Assembly (NCBI RefSeq): GCF_051622035.1
Contig: NC_135355.1
Location: 30,258,986-30,322,985 of the forward strand
Source: Arctopsyche grandis
Lineage: Eukaryota > Arthropoda > Insecta > Trichoptera > Hydropsychidae
Direction: 5' to 3'
DNA length: 64,000 nt
A program made the position numbers and the translations under genes. Shown here one piece after another: positions 45,723-57,918 of this stretch (position 1 is the stretch's first letter; each line of letters opens with the position of its first letter). The notes below the pieces were generated by a model that saw only the letters and a program-made list of their open reading frames with translations, was not told the origin of the DNA and searched no databases.

Positions 45723-48700
45723 TTTTTCTTTCTACATTATTACTATTTACTACTACATTACTTCTATTCTTTCTACACCCCTGAGCGTATCAAGCTGAAA
45801 ATTTATATTTGTATTCTTTATGTACTAACTTAGAGCTGTAACCTAGAAGGTTTTGGTCAGAATTTGTAAACCGTAGTACCAGTAGTGTTTTTTTTAAACA
45901 ATATTTCATTATTTTATTTTGACCTTTTAAATTATTTTAATATTTTTGATATTTATTGTGTATAATATTTATAGTGATTTTAAGTAATAAAAAAATTTCG
46001 AACATAATCTGCAAACCGGAAGTAGAAATTTTGTCTTGTGTAAATTTCCCTACATTTGCGCTCAATTTGTATCGAAAATGCTCTCGCAACCGGTATGTGT
46101 GAACGTGTATGTATGTTTAATTATCGAATTTTCTTTTGTGACCTTATATTCCTCAAATACATTTATAAAGTCATGGGTTGGTTACATCCGATTTTTTTTT
46201 TTGTTATTTCCAACTAGTTTCTATTTTATTCAGATGACTTTCACTCTATGTTCAGATTTAGAATATCAAGACTATTTTTTTATACTGTTCACTGCAGAGT
46301 ATGACAGCTTTGGAAGTTTTAAAAAAGAACACAGAAAGTCGGCTGGAAAGTTTACTCACTCTCCTGACTTAGTGCCCTATGACTAACCATTTGTTACGAT
46401 CTCTTCCGAATGCTATTTTTGAAAGCTTAGTGTATTTTTAATGGATACTGGAAACATGCATCACTTAACTTTCTCTGTATCCCTTTCTAGAAATTTGATT
46501 TAGATCGTTTTATTTTTCAGGCCATAATGTGCTACACGCCGAAGTTCCTATGGGACGCCTTCGAAGGCGGTCTGATGAGAACCATAGTGATGGGATTGAA
46601 CGCGACACTGTGCGAGGAGAAAGAGAAGACTGCCAAGAAGGAGATTCTGCTCGACTACCTATTACAACATAAAAAGGTGAGTTCGAAATGAAGATCCATG
46701 TCAAAGTAACGGGAAATCCTGATTTGAACTGAGATGACTTGTTTTATGACTCGGTTTAGATTTGTTGGCTCGATTGATCTTCCGGGACAAGAGGCACAGG
46801 CCAATGTCCGTGGTGCTCGGTGGACCGCGAAGACATTTCGCACAACCGTTTTGTGAAATCGTGACGAAATTCCACTTAAAAATGGTCACACCATGCTGTC
46901 CTGTAGTTATTTGCCGTAGTTGATCGAACTTTTGCAAATTGCACGTCCTTGTGTCGGCTAGATTTGACTTTGAACTATTTTTGGTTTGTAGCATGAGAAG
47001 TTTAGGTATTGTGTTTCATGTGAAATCGTGTGAAAACTATTAATCAGATGTACAAAAGATTTCTTTTTTTTAAGTCGGAACGACCAAAAGATAACAATGG
47101 CGTTTTGCTAATGAAATGAAATTGATCTGTTGGAACTACATACATATGAACATGTAGGATTTGGTTTCGAGCGTGCATAGTGCAGAGCGTGTATAGGCTG
47201 AGTGTTTGGGAACTATTCATATAAGGCACTTGCTTTATGGCAGGCCTGACGGATAGACGCCAAAAAAGGCTGTTTGATCTAATCCACGTGTATAATTGAG
47301 AATCCCTGATCCTACATACAAATGTACATATGTTACGGTAAAAGCGTCAAGTCTCGCAGATGTATACAAATGTTACAGTTGAAATGTATCTTCCAGTTGT
47401 AATATATTTTGACTAGTTTGAGTGTATTCCGTCTAACCCATGTTAGTTGATTCATATTGCGGATTACACTCCAACTGGTAAAAATATAGTACAACTGAAA
47501 ATACAGTTCAATTATAAGTTGGTAACAGTTTAGATGGAGAGGTTTGGTATTCGTGAAAACGTCACACGACTTGTAAATTGTGTTGGCAAGACACATTTTT
47601 TTTTGTTTTGAGTCAATGTGTTTATTCGTAATATCTAGAAAATATTAAAGCATTAATTAATTCTAATGCATTCATAAAAACATCAGAGTTGTCAAAATTC
47701 AACTGTAATATTACAACTGGCGTACATTATCGAAAGTGTATTTGTGCTAGCAGACTTATGAGCTAAAACGCTAGTTGAAATATATTAAAATTAAAAATGC
47801 ACCTTGACTGTAACATACATTGTCTAATAAATGCATACACTAGCCTTGATTTTTAGGTAAAGCTTACAACGCTAGATTTCACAGATACTCTCACTACACA
47901 AGGTATACCTTGGCTAGCAATTTCATGCACTTGCCGCGGTGCATCAGTAAATTTTCTGATCAAAGTTTGACAGATAAGCTGGATTCGACGTTACTTTTCA
48001 ATTAATTTTATGCTCCAGAATGGAACCGACTATTCAAATAACCAATTTATTGTTGGATTGATACGAAATAAACAATAATTAACAATAATCAATCTACTGT
48101 ATAAGTTTTACAACTATATCCGTGCTATTTACGATTTTAGGTTAGGGTAAAGTTAAAAGTTATGTCTCCCATGTACACTGTTAATACATAATTTTGACGA
48201 TGTATACATATACATACATACTAGACAATGTACACATCAGCGAGCTTTACACTCTTACTTGTTACACATTCATATATTGACCGTCTATTTATTTTTATTC
48301 AAGTAGGTTTAAATGAGTAACATGTATGTAAAAAAATACTATGTAATATTATGAACATACTCATGTATGTAAAAAAAATGTGTACTACAGTTGGTACATG
48401 TTAAGTTTTTTATATAAAAATATAAGATTTATGGTCATGGAACAGTTAAGTAAGCGTAATATTGCTAAAATATTAATTTTAACTGAATTTTGGCTTCTTT
48501 TATAAATTTTTTTTGTCAATTTGGTGTTTCTTCACAATCTGATCGTGTTTGTCCACATTCAGACTGCATTTAAATATCTATTTCTACTTCTGTTCTCCAT
48601 CTCTCCACTAGAAAGACAACGGAGACTCTCTTCTTCTAGAGTTCTAGACACTTCATTAAAGCAAATCCTTAAAATATTTAGCGAGAAGTGAAGAGGCATA

Positions 48701-51700
48701 TTTGAATGGAGTAGGCCACTTAATTCAACGGGCAAAATTCTGAATTTGGTATTTTTTATTCCGACTAGTGTTTGCGGCTGACGCAACCCATACGTAATTG
48801 CATACGTCACGCTCAGGAAGTCAATGACTCGCTTCGCTTGCCGTGTCCAATTGCAATACAAATCAACCAGTAGTAGTAGCGTCACGAAAATATTGAAAAT
48901 AAAAAAAATATAGCCTAAAAAGCGTTTGCAGTTTGAAGGTTGGAAGATGACGCTCGCAACCACATCAGACGACTGCATTCAATTGTCCAAACGAGCGGTT
49001 TCCGTCGAACAATTAAAACAGTAAACTGGACAACCGATCATCACTCTTGTCGATGATGTGCTTAAATCGAATTACTCGGAATTACTATTAACATGATAGC
49101 CACAAACTCGGTTGCCGTGACGAGACAGAATGTTAAATGACAGAAAACGCAAATATCGGAAGGCAAAGATCGTAAATGGAAAGATCTTAAGTCGAAAGAT
49201 AAAAAAAAAATGGTGCATGGTAAACGGTACATACTCACTTAATTTGCGCGAGCAGGATACAACAGGAACAAGAGGAACATGCTTTTCCTCCCGTATTCTG
49301 CGCGCGCACATTAATACGGGAGGAAAAGCCTGTTCCTCTTGTTCCTGTTGTATCCTGCTCGCGCAAATTAAGTGAGTATGTACCGTTTACCATGCACCAT
49401 TTTTTTTTTGATCTTTCGATTTTCGATTTTTGCCTTCCGATATTTGCGTTTTCTGTCATTTAACATTCTGTCTCGTCACGTAGACCCCCACAAACTATGG
49501 GGTCACAGAATGATGTAATAAATAGTATAAGCTCAAAATTGGTGATTAAGAAGGGTGTACACTCGAGACCTTAATTTTGTTACCGTTCCTTTCTTCGATA
49601 TATATATTGAGTGTATGTATATATTGAGTGAATGCGACAATATATATCAATATATATATTGAGTGAATGCGACAGTTGCGCTTCGACCAGATAAAACGTA
49701 TTTTAAATCGACAAAATCGAGGTTTCGTATTCTCCTATTTTCTCCTCCGAAACTGGACCAATTTTAAAAAAAATATCATCGTCGGTATGAGAAAGATATT
49801 TTCTATGCAACTGTGCGCGTTTTTTTTTAAATCGACCGTTAAATAAGCACGCTGGACTCTTTTCGTGGGTGTAAAAAAGAGGCTATTTTATTGATGTTTG
49901 GCGGCTCCTAGCTCCTATAAAAAATAACTAATCAAAAAAATAAAACGATAGATGCAACCCAATGGCGGATATCCATAGCATATTAAAAAATAATTTCTCT
50001 AGTGCCATAATTGAGGAAGGGAGAAGTCTAATACGTTTGTATGGACAAGGCGCTGTTGTCCAGCCCTCTTAACAATTCGTCGCTAATTTGGAACACATAG
50101 GCAACCACAGTATTTTGACTCGTCTTTTAGCGATAGTGTATTCTTTTATAATAGAACCGGTCGTTTGAACACTTTGCTGCGGTTTTTCTTTGCTTTTTGA
50201 AAGCAATGGAAAGAAAGATATTTCAAAAATAAAATGCTAGACAGAAAGAATAGTTTAGTTACAACATATGCTGCCAAATAAATAAATGGTTGAACTTGAT
50301 AAATTTGGGAAAAAGTAAAGGATTGATGCTGGATCAATGATTAAATTAAAAAAATCTGCTTGAAAAAAAGAAGTAAAAAACACTCAAGTTCAACTTAATC
50401 TTCTTCCTAACCACTAAACATGTACTAATTTATTTTTTTTCCGCAAAAAGTTAAGGAAAACCACTTCACCACAATATGTGCTTCCCCATGTATACACATA
50501 TGTAGACTATACATCGAACATAAATGTTATATTTATCTAAAAATGGAGAAGCAATGCTTGAAGCCGGGTACGCCATTTTAAAACAAGAATCCACTGTTTC
50601 GTTTCGGTTTTTGCAGTTACTTTTTCATGTCCTGCACGTCCGCAAAAGGTGAATAACCCAAGACACTCTATCCTGTTTCACCAGCTCTTCTCCCTTGTGA
50701 GATTTTTAAGTCGAAAGTTTTTGAATCTTATCCATGACCCACTCTGTCGAGGACAATATACAAAGCGCATAGAAAGGTTCGACGATAAAGGTCAACCTCT
50801 GTGGTCTAATACGTGACAGGTCGCACTGAATTAACTAACTGGGCTAGTTTTGATATCCTGATTGTCTGATCAGTGACACTCGATGATTTTATTGTGTTTT
50901 TATTATGTGCATATGTGGTACTGGAATACATAATTTTTACTTTATTTTCTTCTATGACATGCTTAGTTCAAACTTTGCATCTTCAATTTTGTTTGGGAAA
51001 ATTATTTAGGAAAGAATTCCGTCATTCTTTTCATCTGGGATAGATAGAAAATCTGTGCAATCCAACAATGAATTTCAGGCTAGTTCTGTTTTATTCGATA
51101 TAAAATCGATTCTAATTGAAAATTACTGATTTGTATATGCATATGCCTGTATAGACATATGTACATATATAACTAAAATATCATATTAAAATTAAGTCAT
51201 TCATGTCAGTTATTCTGTAATTCAAGTCGTACCGATTAATTTGACGACTTTTCAGTATGTTATGCATTTTTAGTATGATTATACTCATATTATTGAATTC
51301 GAAAGTATTTTTCATAAGAGCCGTTGTGTTTCTTTGAAGTGACTTCAAACGTACATAATCAAATTATAGTGCTTAAACTTCATACCAAGTCACTCAGTAG
51401 AAAATTATGTGAAAGTTGAGATTTTGTTCCTATTGCAAATTTATATCAACAGCGTGAACAATGTCTCTCCAAAGCGTAGGTTAGGTTAGCTGTCTATTTT
51501 CAACAGCTTCAGTAATTTTTCCAAACCATGAAACTTTCATTCTTACCAAATTGTACTTAATTAAAAATTCCCTAAGACAATAAATTCTAAAAAGTAATTG
51601 GTGTTTTTAAAATAAATACTGATATGTAATAGCCATAATTCATGAGTGTAAAGAATGATATATTTAAGATACACATGAATTTGTACGAAAGGTATAACAG

Positions 51701-52685
51701 CAAGAACAATGTCTCTTAAATTAATTTGATTTTTTTTTAACAATTACATACATATTACAATTGCTTCTTTTGTTTACCTTTTTTGAATTCCCTTCGCATT
51801 GTACATTCAAATTTTAATTTAGAATCTATTCAAAGCAAGGTCATACAATTTGTATTGAAGAATGATAACCCTCTTTTTATTTTGGCGCCTATTTATGCGG
51901 TGATAGTACAAAATTTGAATATTTAATTGAAGCCTTGGAAGCCAGCCAGTAAGACCTCGGCCATTTAATTGGCCATTTTCAACCAACAATTGTTATTCGG
52001 ATGCGGAAACCATACACTGTTTAAATTATATTATAATTTCCGCTGTTTCACACGCTCCTGTTTTCACTTTCAGAGCCACAAAATGTACGCGTTCCGATAC
52101 TGGGCGTGCGAGCTGCTCTGCCTAATCAACATCATTCTTCAACTGTGGATGATGGACTCGTTTTTCAACGGAGAATTCTTGTCGTATGGTCTGCGCGTTA
52201 TGAACTTGGCTGACGAACCTCAAGAGAACAGAGTGGATCCCATGATATACATCTTTCCAAGGATCACAAAATGCGTCTTCCATAAGTATGGTGCCTCCGG
52301 ATCAATACAGAAGCACGACAGTTTGTGCATACTTCCTCTGAATATAGTCAACGAGAAGACGTACATCTTCATTTGGTTTTGGTATATAATCTTGGCCATT
52401 CTGTTGAGTCTCCTTGTCATATATAGATTGGTTATTATCTTCGTGCCTGAAGTTAGGCCGAGATTGTTACGTGCCAGGAACAAGATGCTGTCTCGAGAGA
52501 TGGCTAAATCCCTCGCTAAAAAATGCGACGTTGGAGATTGGTGGCTATTGTATATGCTCGGTAGAAATATGGATCCATTTATTTATACTGAAGTCGTGTC
52601 TGAGCTGACGAAGAGGATGGACAGTGATAATCCGCCAATACGGAGTCCGAAGTTGGATGCGCCGGATGGAAAGCAATCCGCATGA
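37408..52685 (+). CDS. inx1: Innexin, Inx1/ogre-type gap-junction subunit (4 coding exons)
   Basis: Coding exons are 37408-37656, 40592-40705, 46521-46676 and 52074-52685, all in phase 0 with GT/AG borders. They total 1131 nt, 376 residues plus TGA (Drosophila ogre is of similar length). Innexins form intercellular channels in the plasma membrane. The start MYKLLGGLQAYFKVQDI and CSLIITATQYVG closely follow ogre. TM1 is about 29-46. C54 and C68 are the loop-1 cysteines. Exon 2 carries AHPGVANDF and the signature YYQWV at 110-114, running into TM2. Exon 3 has CYTPKFLW and EGGLMR. Exon 4 encodes TM3, the loop-2 cysteines C240 and C258 (KCVFHKYG, HDSLC) and TM4 (IWFWYIILAILLSLLVIY), then GDWWLLYMLGRN and a short polar tail. 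The ATG context is ATCAAGATG. Introns of 2.9, 5.8 and 5.4 kb are full of transposon debris, in contrast to the compact inx7. Confidence 0.95.
37657..40591 (+). other. inx1 intron 1
   Basis: It begins GTAATA and ends TGCTGTTTTCAG. Nothing within it is recognisable as coding. Frames at 38434-38692, 38689-38964 and 39230-39618 are unassigned. (CA)n occurs at about 40453-40464. Confidence 0.6.
41013..42285 (-). pseudogene. Jockey-like LINE reverse-transcriptase fragment, split by a hAT MITE
   Basis: On the minus strand the frame starting at 41371 contains FTKWKIQINQTKTDVVFFS, then IKYLGVTFDKIMRWAPHI, the block that follows the catalytic site in Jockey-clade LINEs. Just before it, in another frame (about 41375-41425), the catalytic HADDTA is visible. 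Further upstream sequence resumes beyond the MITE at 42153. It lies in inx1 intron 2, in opposite orientation to the gene. Frame breaks and truncation make it inactive. Confidence 0.65.
41441..42152. mobile_element. hAT-type MITE with AAAGCCGG repeats, inside the LINE fragment
   Basis: The left end is (T)AGGGGTTCCAAAAAGCCG and the right end, reverse-complemented, TAGGGCTTCCAAGCCGG. ACTCCTACCT directly repeats on both sides (41431-41440 and 42153-42162) and includes an 8-bp hAT-type target duplication. Subterminal repeats of AAAAAGCCGGTTTTCGG occur at both ends, likely transposase binding sites of a lost autonomous partner. No coding content. Confidence 0.8.
42357..42408. repeat. Perfect short-loop inverted repeat in inx1 intron 2
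   Basis: Arms 42357-42378 and 42387-42408 are exact 22-bp reverse complements (left arm GAAAAAGTTGGTTTCAAATT, then CG) with an 8-nt loop. Confidence 0.9.
43690..44135 (+). mobile_element. tRNA-derived SINE, diverged copy, in inx1 intron 2
   Basis: A degenerate B-box-like GGGTTCTATCC lies at about 43733. The body shares GTCAATT...ATCTGAT and GAAACGGTTCC...AAAAATTGGTA with the better SINE at 59139-59667. The end has ACTCGTC...TTGGAGTAATCTGTTAGACGAGT and an (AATAA)n tail. An extra perfect hairpin lies inside at 43870-43920. Confidence 0.6.
43870..43920. repeat. Perfect short-loop inverted repeat inside the SINE
   Basis: Arms 43870-43890 and 43900-43920 are exact 21-bp reverse complements (AAAAATTCGAAGTACTCAGC, then G) with a 9-nt loop. 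The SINE relative at 59139-59667 lacks it. Confidence 0.9.
44166..44324. mobile_element. PIF/Harbinger-type MITE with TTA target duplication
   Basis: The terminal inverted repeats are AGGTCTATTCATACTAGCA (left) and AGGTCCATTCATACTAGCA (right, reverse-complemented). TTA flanks both ends (44163-44165 and 44325-44327). The element is 159 bp, non-coding, and different in sequence from the larger Harbinger element at 9565-10803. Confidence 0.8.
44400..45635. other. AT-rich part of inx1 intron 2
   Basis: No coding frame or bounded repeat recognised. Confidence 0.4.
45639..45729. repeat. (TA)n microsatellite followed by poly-T
   Basis: About 37 AT units are followed by a run of T. The plus-strand Tyr/Ile frame is an artefact. 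Confidence 0.95.
47331..48264 (-). mobile_element. Modular nested repeat (family Y with X inserted), copy 2, in inx1 intron 3
   Basis: On the minus strand it opens with GTAAAGCTCGCTGATGTGTA then ATTGTCTAGTATG and closes with CATCTGCGAGACTTGACGC, as in the copy at 25860-26604. A family X element (47371-47815, TGTTACAGT ends) sits inside. The junctions ACAATGTA and TTTGTATACATC show where the insertion interrupts Y. Confidence 0.65.
47371..47815 (-). mobile_element. Family X element, copy 2, nested in Y
   Basis: The ends are TGTTACAGTTGAAATGTATC and CCTTGACTGTAACA. It matches 28302-28844 in reverse, block by block (ACGCCAGTTGTAATAT, AACCTCTCCATC, CAAACTAGTCAAAATATATT as read on the minus strand), with internal deletions of about 100 bp. 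Confidence 0.7.
48559..48978 (-). other. Unassigned 139-codon frame in inx1 intron 3
   Basis: The frame is open without repeats and holds one strongly hydrophobic stretch (FLGYIFFIFNIFVTLLLLVD) that could be a membrane segment. I do not recognise the family and see no supporting splice sites or neighbours. It could be a remnant of a receptor exon or chance. Confidence 0.15.
49116..49480. mobile_element. Large foldback element related to the MITE at 9043
   Basis: The ends CGTGACGAGACAGAATGTTA and its complement open two arms of about 170 bp that pair almost completely, around a core CTCCCGTATTCTGCGCGCGC. Both arms contain GCAAATATCGGAAGGCAAA and AACAGGAACAAGAGGAACA, shared with 9043-9236. Open frames on both strands mirror each other. 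It sits in inx1 intron 3. Confidence 0.85.
49595..49680. repeat. Short tandem repeat, ATATTGAGTGAATGCGACA units
   Basis: Imperfect units with TATATATATTGAGTG recur three times, two followed by AATGCGACA. Confidence 0.6.
49681..52073. other. Rest of inx1 intron 3, no gene seen
   Basis: AT-rich sequence with no bounded element recognised. The intron ends TTTTCACTTTCAG at 52073. Confidence 0.45.
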
Positions 52686-55600
52686 TGCAGATCGACGAAG
52701 CCAAGGCTGATCCTATTAAATGAAGCTTTGTCTTCATATTCATTAAGTACTCTACAATCGTTAATTTTCTATTTGGGATAGTCCTATATATCGCTTAAGT
52801 GTAATGGTTAATATTGTTATATTAGCCGTGTATGGTATCGGTCATAGAAATTGTTCAGTTGTAATTCATACTTATTTTTTGTATTTTACAATATGTGGCA
52901 AATTTTATATATTTTTATGATATTTGGATAATATTGCTTCTATTAAACAACATTAACATTATTAAATATTTATGTAAATTATTTTAAATGAAAATCTGAA
53001 AGAGTAGTGTATAATTTGAATCAAACATTAAATTTCAGGATTGTATTGAAATTCTTGGCTATTTTGCCAAATGTTTCAATGTGTATGACATCATTTAATA
53101 AATTGGTATATGTATGTACTAAATTTTGCTTTTTTATCAATAAGAAGTTAGAACTAACAAATGTCATGCTAACAATAGCAACTCTATTTGTATGACAAAA
53201 TATATCAATTCAACCTTTAATTTTGTAAAGTCATCAATTTTAGTCTCAACACAATTTACATAAATGTGGGAAATGATTTAAATTTAATAAAATCTATAAT
53301 TTGCCATGTTTAAAAATTGAAAATTATGAGTAAGTGGTAAAAGTTAAATGATCGATACTGTATATCTACTCATATATGTAAAATGCAATATCCACTTACA
53401 CGTGGAATGGAGAAGATGGAGTTTTTTTGAGTTTATATTGTAGAATTGTGAGACTGAAATGATCAGAGATTAATCGGCTTATCGTTTTTATTCTAGAAAC
53501 TTCAAGAGAGATCTTATTATCATGTATTTTTTTTATTTATATAAAATTAGATAAATTGATTTTGCATTTTTTATTATTTATGTATGTATGTATTTATTAT
53601 TTACTTTGAAATTTTAAGTTGAGATTCTCTGATCATCGCTGTAGATATACGTTTTTTTTTATTTCTTTGACCAAATTGTAATTTCTTTAATGTTAAAACG
53701 AAAATGTTTTAACTTTAGTAATTACTTTACAAATTAGCACATTCCTTATATTTTTTTCAGTGTTCATTGTTTTGTTTTGTGTATTGTTCGAGGTCACAGG
53801 AGATTGATAATTAGCAATGCCATTTTGCTGGATAAGTGTTTTATTGGTGTAACTTCTGCTTTCGAGTTGTCGACTAGTAATACTTAAGTTAGATTGAGTT
53901 TATTCAATGTTTTGCATATACTTACACACTTATCACTTTGTTTAATAGGAGAAAAATAACACTTTCTGGATTTGAAGTATTAAAGAATATATGCAAACAA
54001 ATATTTATATAGTCTGACCGTTGTTTTGTGGAAAATACTTGCTAAAAATGCATTTATGTTGAAACGCTTTCTCGACTATTTTATTATAGACTGCTCTGTC
54101 AAATTGGTGTATAATTTTACGCAACAATTCCACATCAACGGTTTATATTGTATATTTTTTATTTGCAGCCATAACTTTAAATGTAATCAATATACATAAT
54201 GTACGGGATGATCACTATAATATATATTGGTCAATTTATATCTATGTACATATATGTTTGTAGCTTTTATAGTTATTGGGAAATCTCAAAAGGAAGGACA
54301 ATAGACAAACTTTATATAATATTATAATAGATACTACCATGCTGTAGCATTTCTTATTCAGAATGATGTGGTGTCTTCGCCTTTGCAGTAAGGTTATGTT
54401 TGTTTGAGATATTTTGTGTAAGTGTGTAACTATGGAAAACTGTTTCGTATTTAATCATAATTACAACAGTGCCTTTTATTGTGTAGTTGTGTATATGAAT
54501 TTACATATATGTGTAGTTGTCGTCAAAAACTGTGACCTAGATTTTTGTAATGTAAAAAATTGAAAAGAAAAACGCATTCTTCCCTTATTAACGTACGCAC
54601 ACGTGCTTTTTATTACATAAATAAATGTGTGGCCATAAGAAGTGAATCTAATTAGTAGTTATTGTTATATATCAGCATAAGACTTAATAAAAATAAAAAG
54701 GGTAACGTTTACATATCTGTTACAGAGAAATCTTGCACAATTTATAGATTATGTGAATATAATAATGATTATGTATGATTTTGTTTCAATTGAATGCGAT
54801 AAGCTCAAAAATATGTATTAGTTAAATTTTAGTTAGATGTATTGACAATACGTACGCTGCCAATTATTAATTTATGTTTCGGTAAGTAAGTTTTTATCGA
54901 TTGAAATGTCACTTTAGATCATTTTTTATTGTCGCTTTAGGTGTGGTATCAAATCCTTTTGTCAAATCATTCAAAGACGTATTATAATATGAAAAAATTC
55001 AATCATTGATACTAATGTAAGTACTTATTTGTGATTATACGAATATGAAAAAAAGGCCTTTTTCCAATATATGATCTTAACTTATCTTGACTGACATATT
55101 TTTATTGTAATGAGATTTTGATAGGCCTTTGAGCGACTACTTTAGAATGTGTCCGACAAATCAACGTAAAATTTATAATGAAAAAAAAATGAATTTTAAA
55201 CTTATTTTATTACTAATTGACTGAAGTGTATAAACGTGTTCATTTTGTCGACTAAATGTTCTTGTTGAAAAATATTCGCACAACTTTAAAAACGTGTGTA
55301 TCGATAATTATTAAACAGTTGTGACTTTTAAATAATGATTAAAATAAAATTTTTGATTATACATTATTCTATTTCGGTACCTGTAAGTTACATTCGGTAG
55401 AGTTAGTGTTTTTGACTTTTTATACACTTTTTTTATTGAATAATATTATATTATACCTTGCTATGGATTTAATATCCTGAAAAAATTGCCATTGACTATA
55501 AAAAACGCACATTGATGTTGTACTAGCGATTTGTGTTGCTAAATATACATACATTTTGAGGTATGAATGAATGATTTTTTTTCTCAATTTTATTTTATTT

Positions 55601-57544
55601 TTAGTATGTCGAAAATACGTCATTTCGCTCAAATTTTAAAATCTAAATATTTATAAGAGTGTTGGGTAATGGAATGTTTATTTTAAAAATACATACTATG
55701 TAGCTTTCGATTTTGATACTAATAGAATTAAGCATATATTTTGCAACGTTTGTATTTATAATAAAACAACTGCAGATTCTGACTAAATTTTTCTGCAGTG
55801 TCTTGATTTGACAATAAAAAAAAATTAATCTTCGAATAGATTGTATTTCATGGGACTGAATACATATTATATAAAATATGCCTCAATAGCAACAATAGTA
55901 GCAACTCAACACTCAATATATTATATATTTATTTTCAATATTTACATTGTCCGAGTTTAATGTCAATACTCTGTAAGTTTATAGATTTTAGTTTTTGATA
56001 ATTAATATTGATATTATTATTTAATTTATATTGTGATTTTGAGTCAATTTTAATATACTTATGTATGTATATTATATTATACAGGTAGAAAAATAACTTT
56101 GAGGCTATCCCACTGACTCTGCTAAAATTATTTCAAATTATTATTTTATGCATGTTAATTACATTATTTCATATACGATATTGTATGAATTTTGATAGAT
56201 GAATTTATTTTATAGTTTTAATGCATTTAATTGTTGAATCAAAGCGACAGTGTACGATGATGATATTAAAAAAAAAATCCAAATTTAATGTTGTCATTCC
56301 ATTTTTATATACATATTGTATAATATAATACGTTTTTGGAAAAGTGAAATGTGTTTTCTTAAAAAAATATAAACCCTGTACCCAACGAGGGCGACAACAT
56401 TATAGAATGTGATTGTGTTTCTCTAATTGGATTATTACTATTGCAGCATAAGCAAGAAGGTAAAGTATAATGCTTTGAAATTATATCCTACACAGCTTTC
56501 AGGGTTTTGACATATCATATGTCGTTAATATTTACATTTTTATATCCCAATGAAAGCATTGGCCATATTGTTCACAGTTTAAATTTGTTAAATGATGCAT
56601 TTCATATTGCAAAGACTAGTATGAGTGAAAGCATACATGCATTTATTTTTCATATAATATGTTTCGAATATTGTAAAACAATATTTTTTGGTTATTAGCC
56701 GTTTATTAGTCGGCTTCACAGCATGATATTTTATATTCAAAAAATGAGGCGTTCAAGAAAGTGCAGAAGAATACCGATGAATTTGAAAATATTTTCAAGT
56801 GTTTGTAGCGAACCTTCTAAGCATTTTTTTTTTATATACATATGTTACAGTCATACTAGCAGTATACATACTTTTAATGGCTTTTTACGAAATTAATTTA
56901 TTTTTTCACTTTCGTTTATTATAGACAAGATTTACTGAAGTCAAGGAATGTTTGTATCACGAGGTAGGTTATATTTTCATATTTCTTTCTTCATTCGGTC
57001 ACGCCCTCTGTGACCAATTGTTCTGTGTTTCCAGGTGTATGTAGAACACTTAATTCGATGGAATATAATACAATATTTGTGAATCTGCCACCGGGAATAT
57101 TAGATGCTCTCTTCCTCCAATAGGTAACACGTCGAAATGTATTTATAACTTATAAATCTACGAATCTATGATAAATGTGTGATATTTTTTCACCAACCAA
57201 GTTGACGAAAGTATATTTCTACTGGTGAAAGTATACTTTCACTGGGGAATAGAGATTCCCTGTAACATATGTATATGTAAATAATCTTAATTTCATCAAT
57301 TCTATATGGAAACTAAAAATATAGATTGTAAATGACTGTCAACAAGGTAAAAATATTCCAGCTATTGACTTCTCTGAATCTTAAAGTTTGTCAAAATTAA
57401 TATACAATATGACCGTATAAAATGCCACAAAATAGAATTTATGTTATTCATCTGAGATCATTAATGAAAGTAATTTTACTATTTTAAAAAGCTTTTTTTT
57501 GTGTTTCGGTACAAAATAACTCGTAGTAGCAAAATTTATAAAAG
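52686..57544. other. inx1 3' UTR and AT-rich downstream DNA
   Basis: The first part must include the inx1 3' UTR, but no single poly(A) signal stands out: AATAAA-type motifs occur at several places (for example near 53096 and 54688). No open frame of interest and few repeats are seen apart from a right-end piece of family X near 57180-57270. Confidence 0.4.
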
Positions 57545-57918
57545 ATTGGTGAACCCGGCATGCGTTGCAATGTCAGAATAAGGCATGCAATTTCCGTTCC
57601 CGTTGCAAGTGATGGTTGGAGCTCAACGCCGTGGAGTAACGTCTTTTCAACGCCGTGTCGTCATAGACCAACCTGTTAATGTGGTTGCCAACAAACACAT
57701 TTCCTTGACTTCACAATGGCGCTTCATACTTTCGCGTCGGTAATCGTAATTACGAATATTATTATAAAGAGGTTTTTTTTTCACAGTAATCTTCCCGGAC
57801 ATGCATACAACAAATCCTGAAAGTTCTATCGTAATCGGTTGAGTGGTTTAGGAGCCTATACGAGACAGACAGACAGATAAACAGGCATTCAATTTTAAAT
57901 ATAATATATAGATTACAT
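57545..57918 (+). repeat. Dispersed repeat remnant with CGAGACAGACAGACAGATAA end
   Basis: The segment starts GGTGAACCCGGCATGCGTTG, holds TTTCCGTTCCCGTTGCAA, and ends with ATCGGTTGAGTGGTTTAGGA followed by the GACAGACA run and an AT tail. Parts recur reverse-complemented at 61485-61810. It is common-type insect repeat DNA; the class is not certain. Confidence 0.5.

Noticed and set aside
46036..46386. 116-codon frame in inx1 intron 2, rich in Phe
   Set aside because: Composition reflects T-rich DNA; no family features, and it ends before the real exon 3.
49130..49459. Mirror-image frames on both strands with the same peptide (NLREQDTTGTRGT)
   Set aside because: Caused by the foldback element; the same peptide from both strands shows DNA symmetry and no gene.
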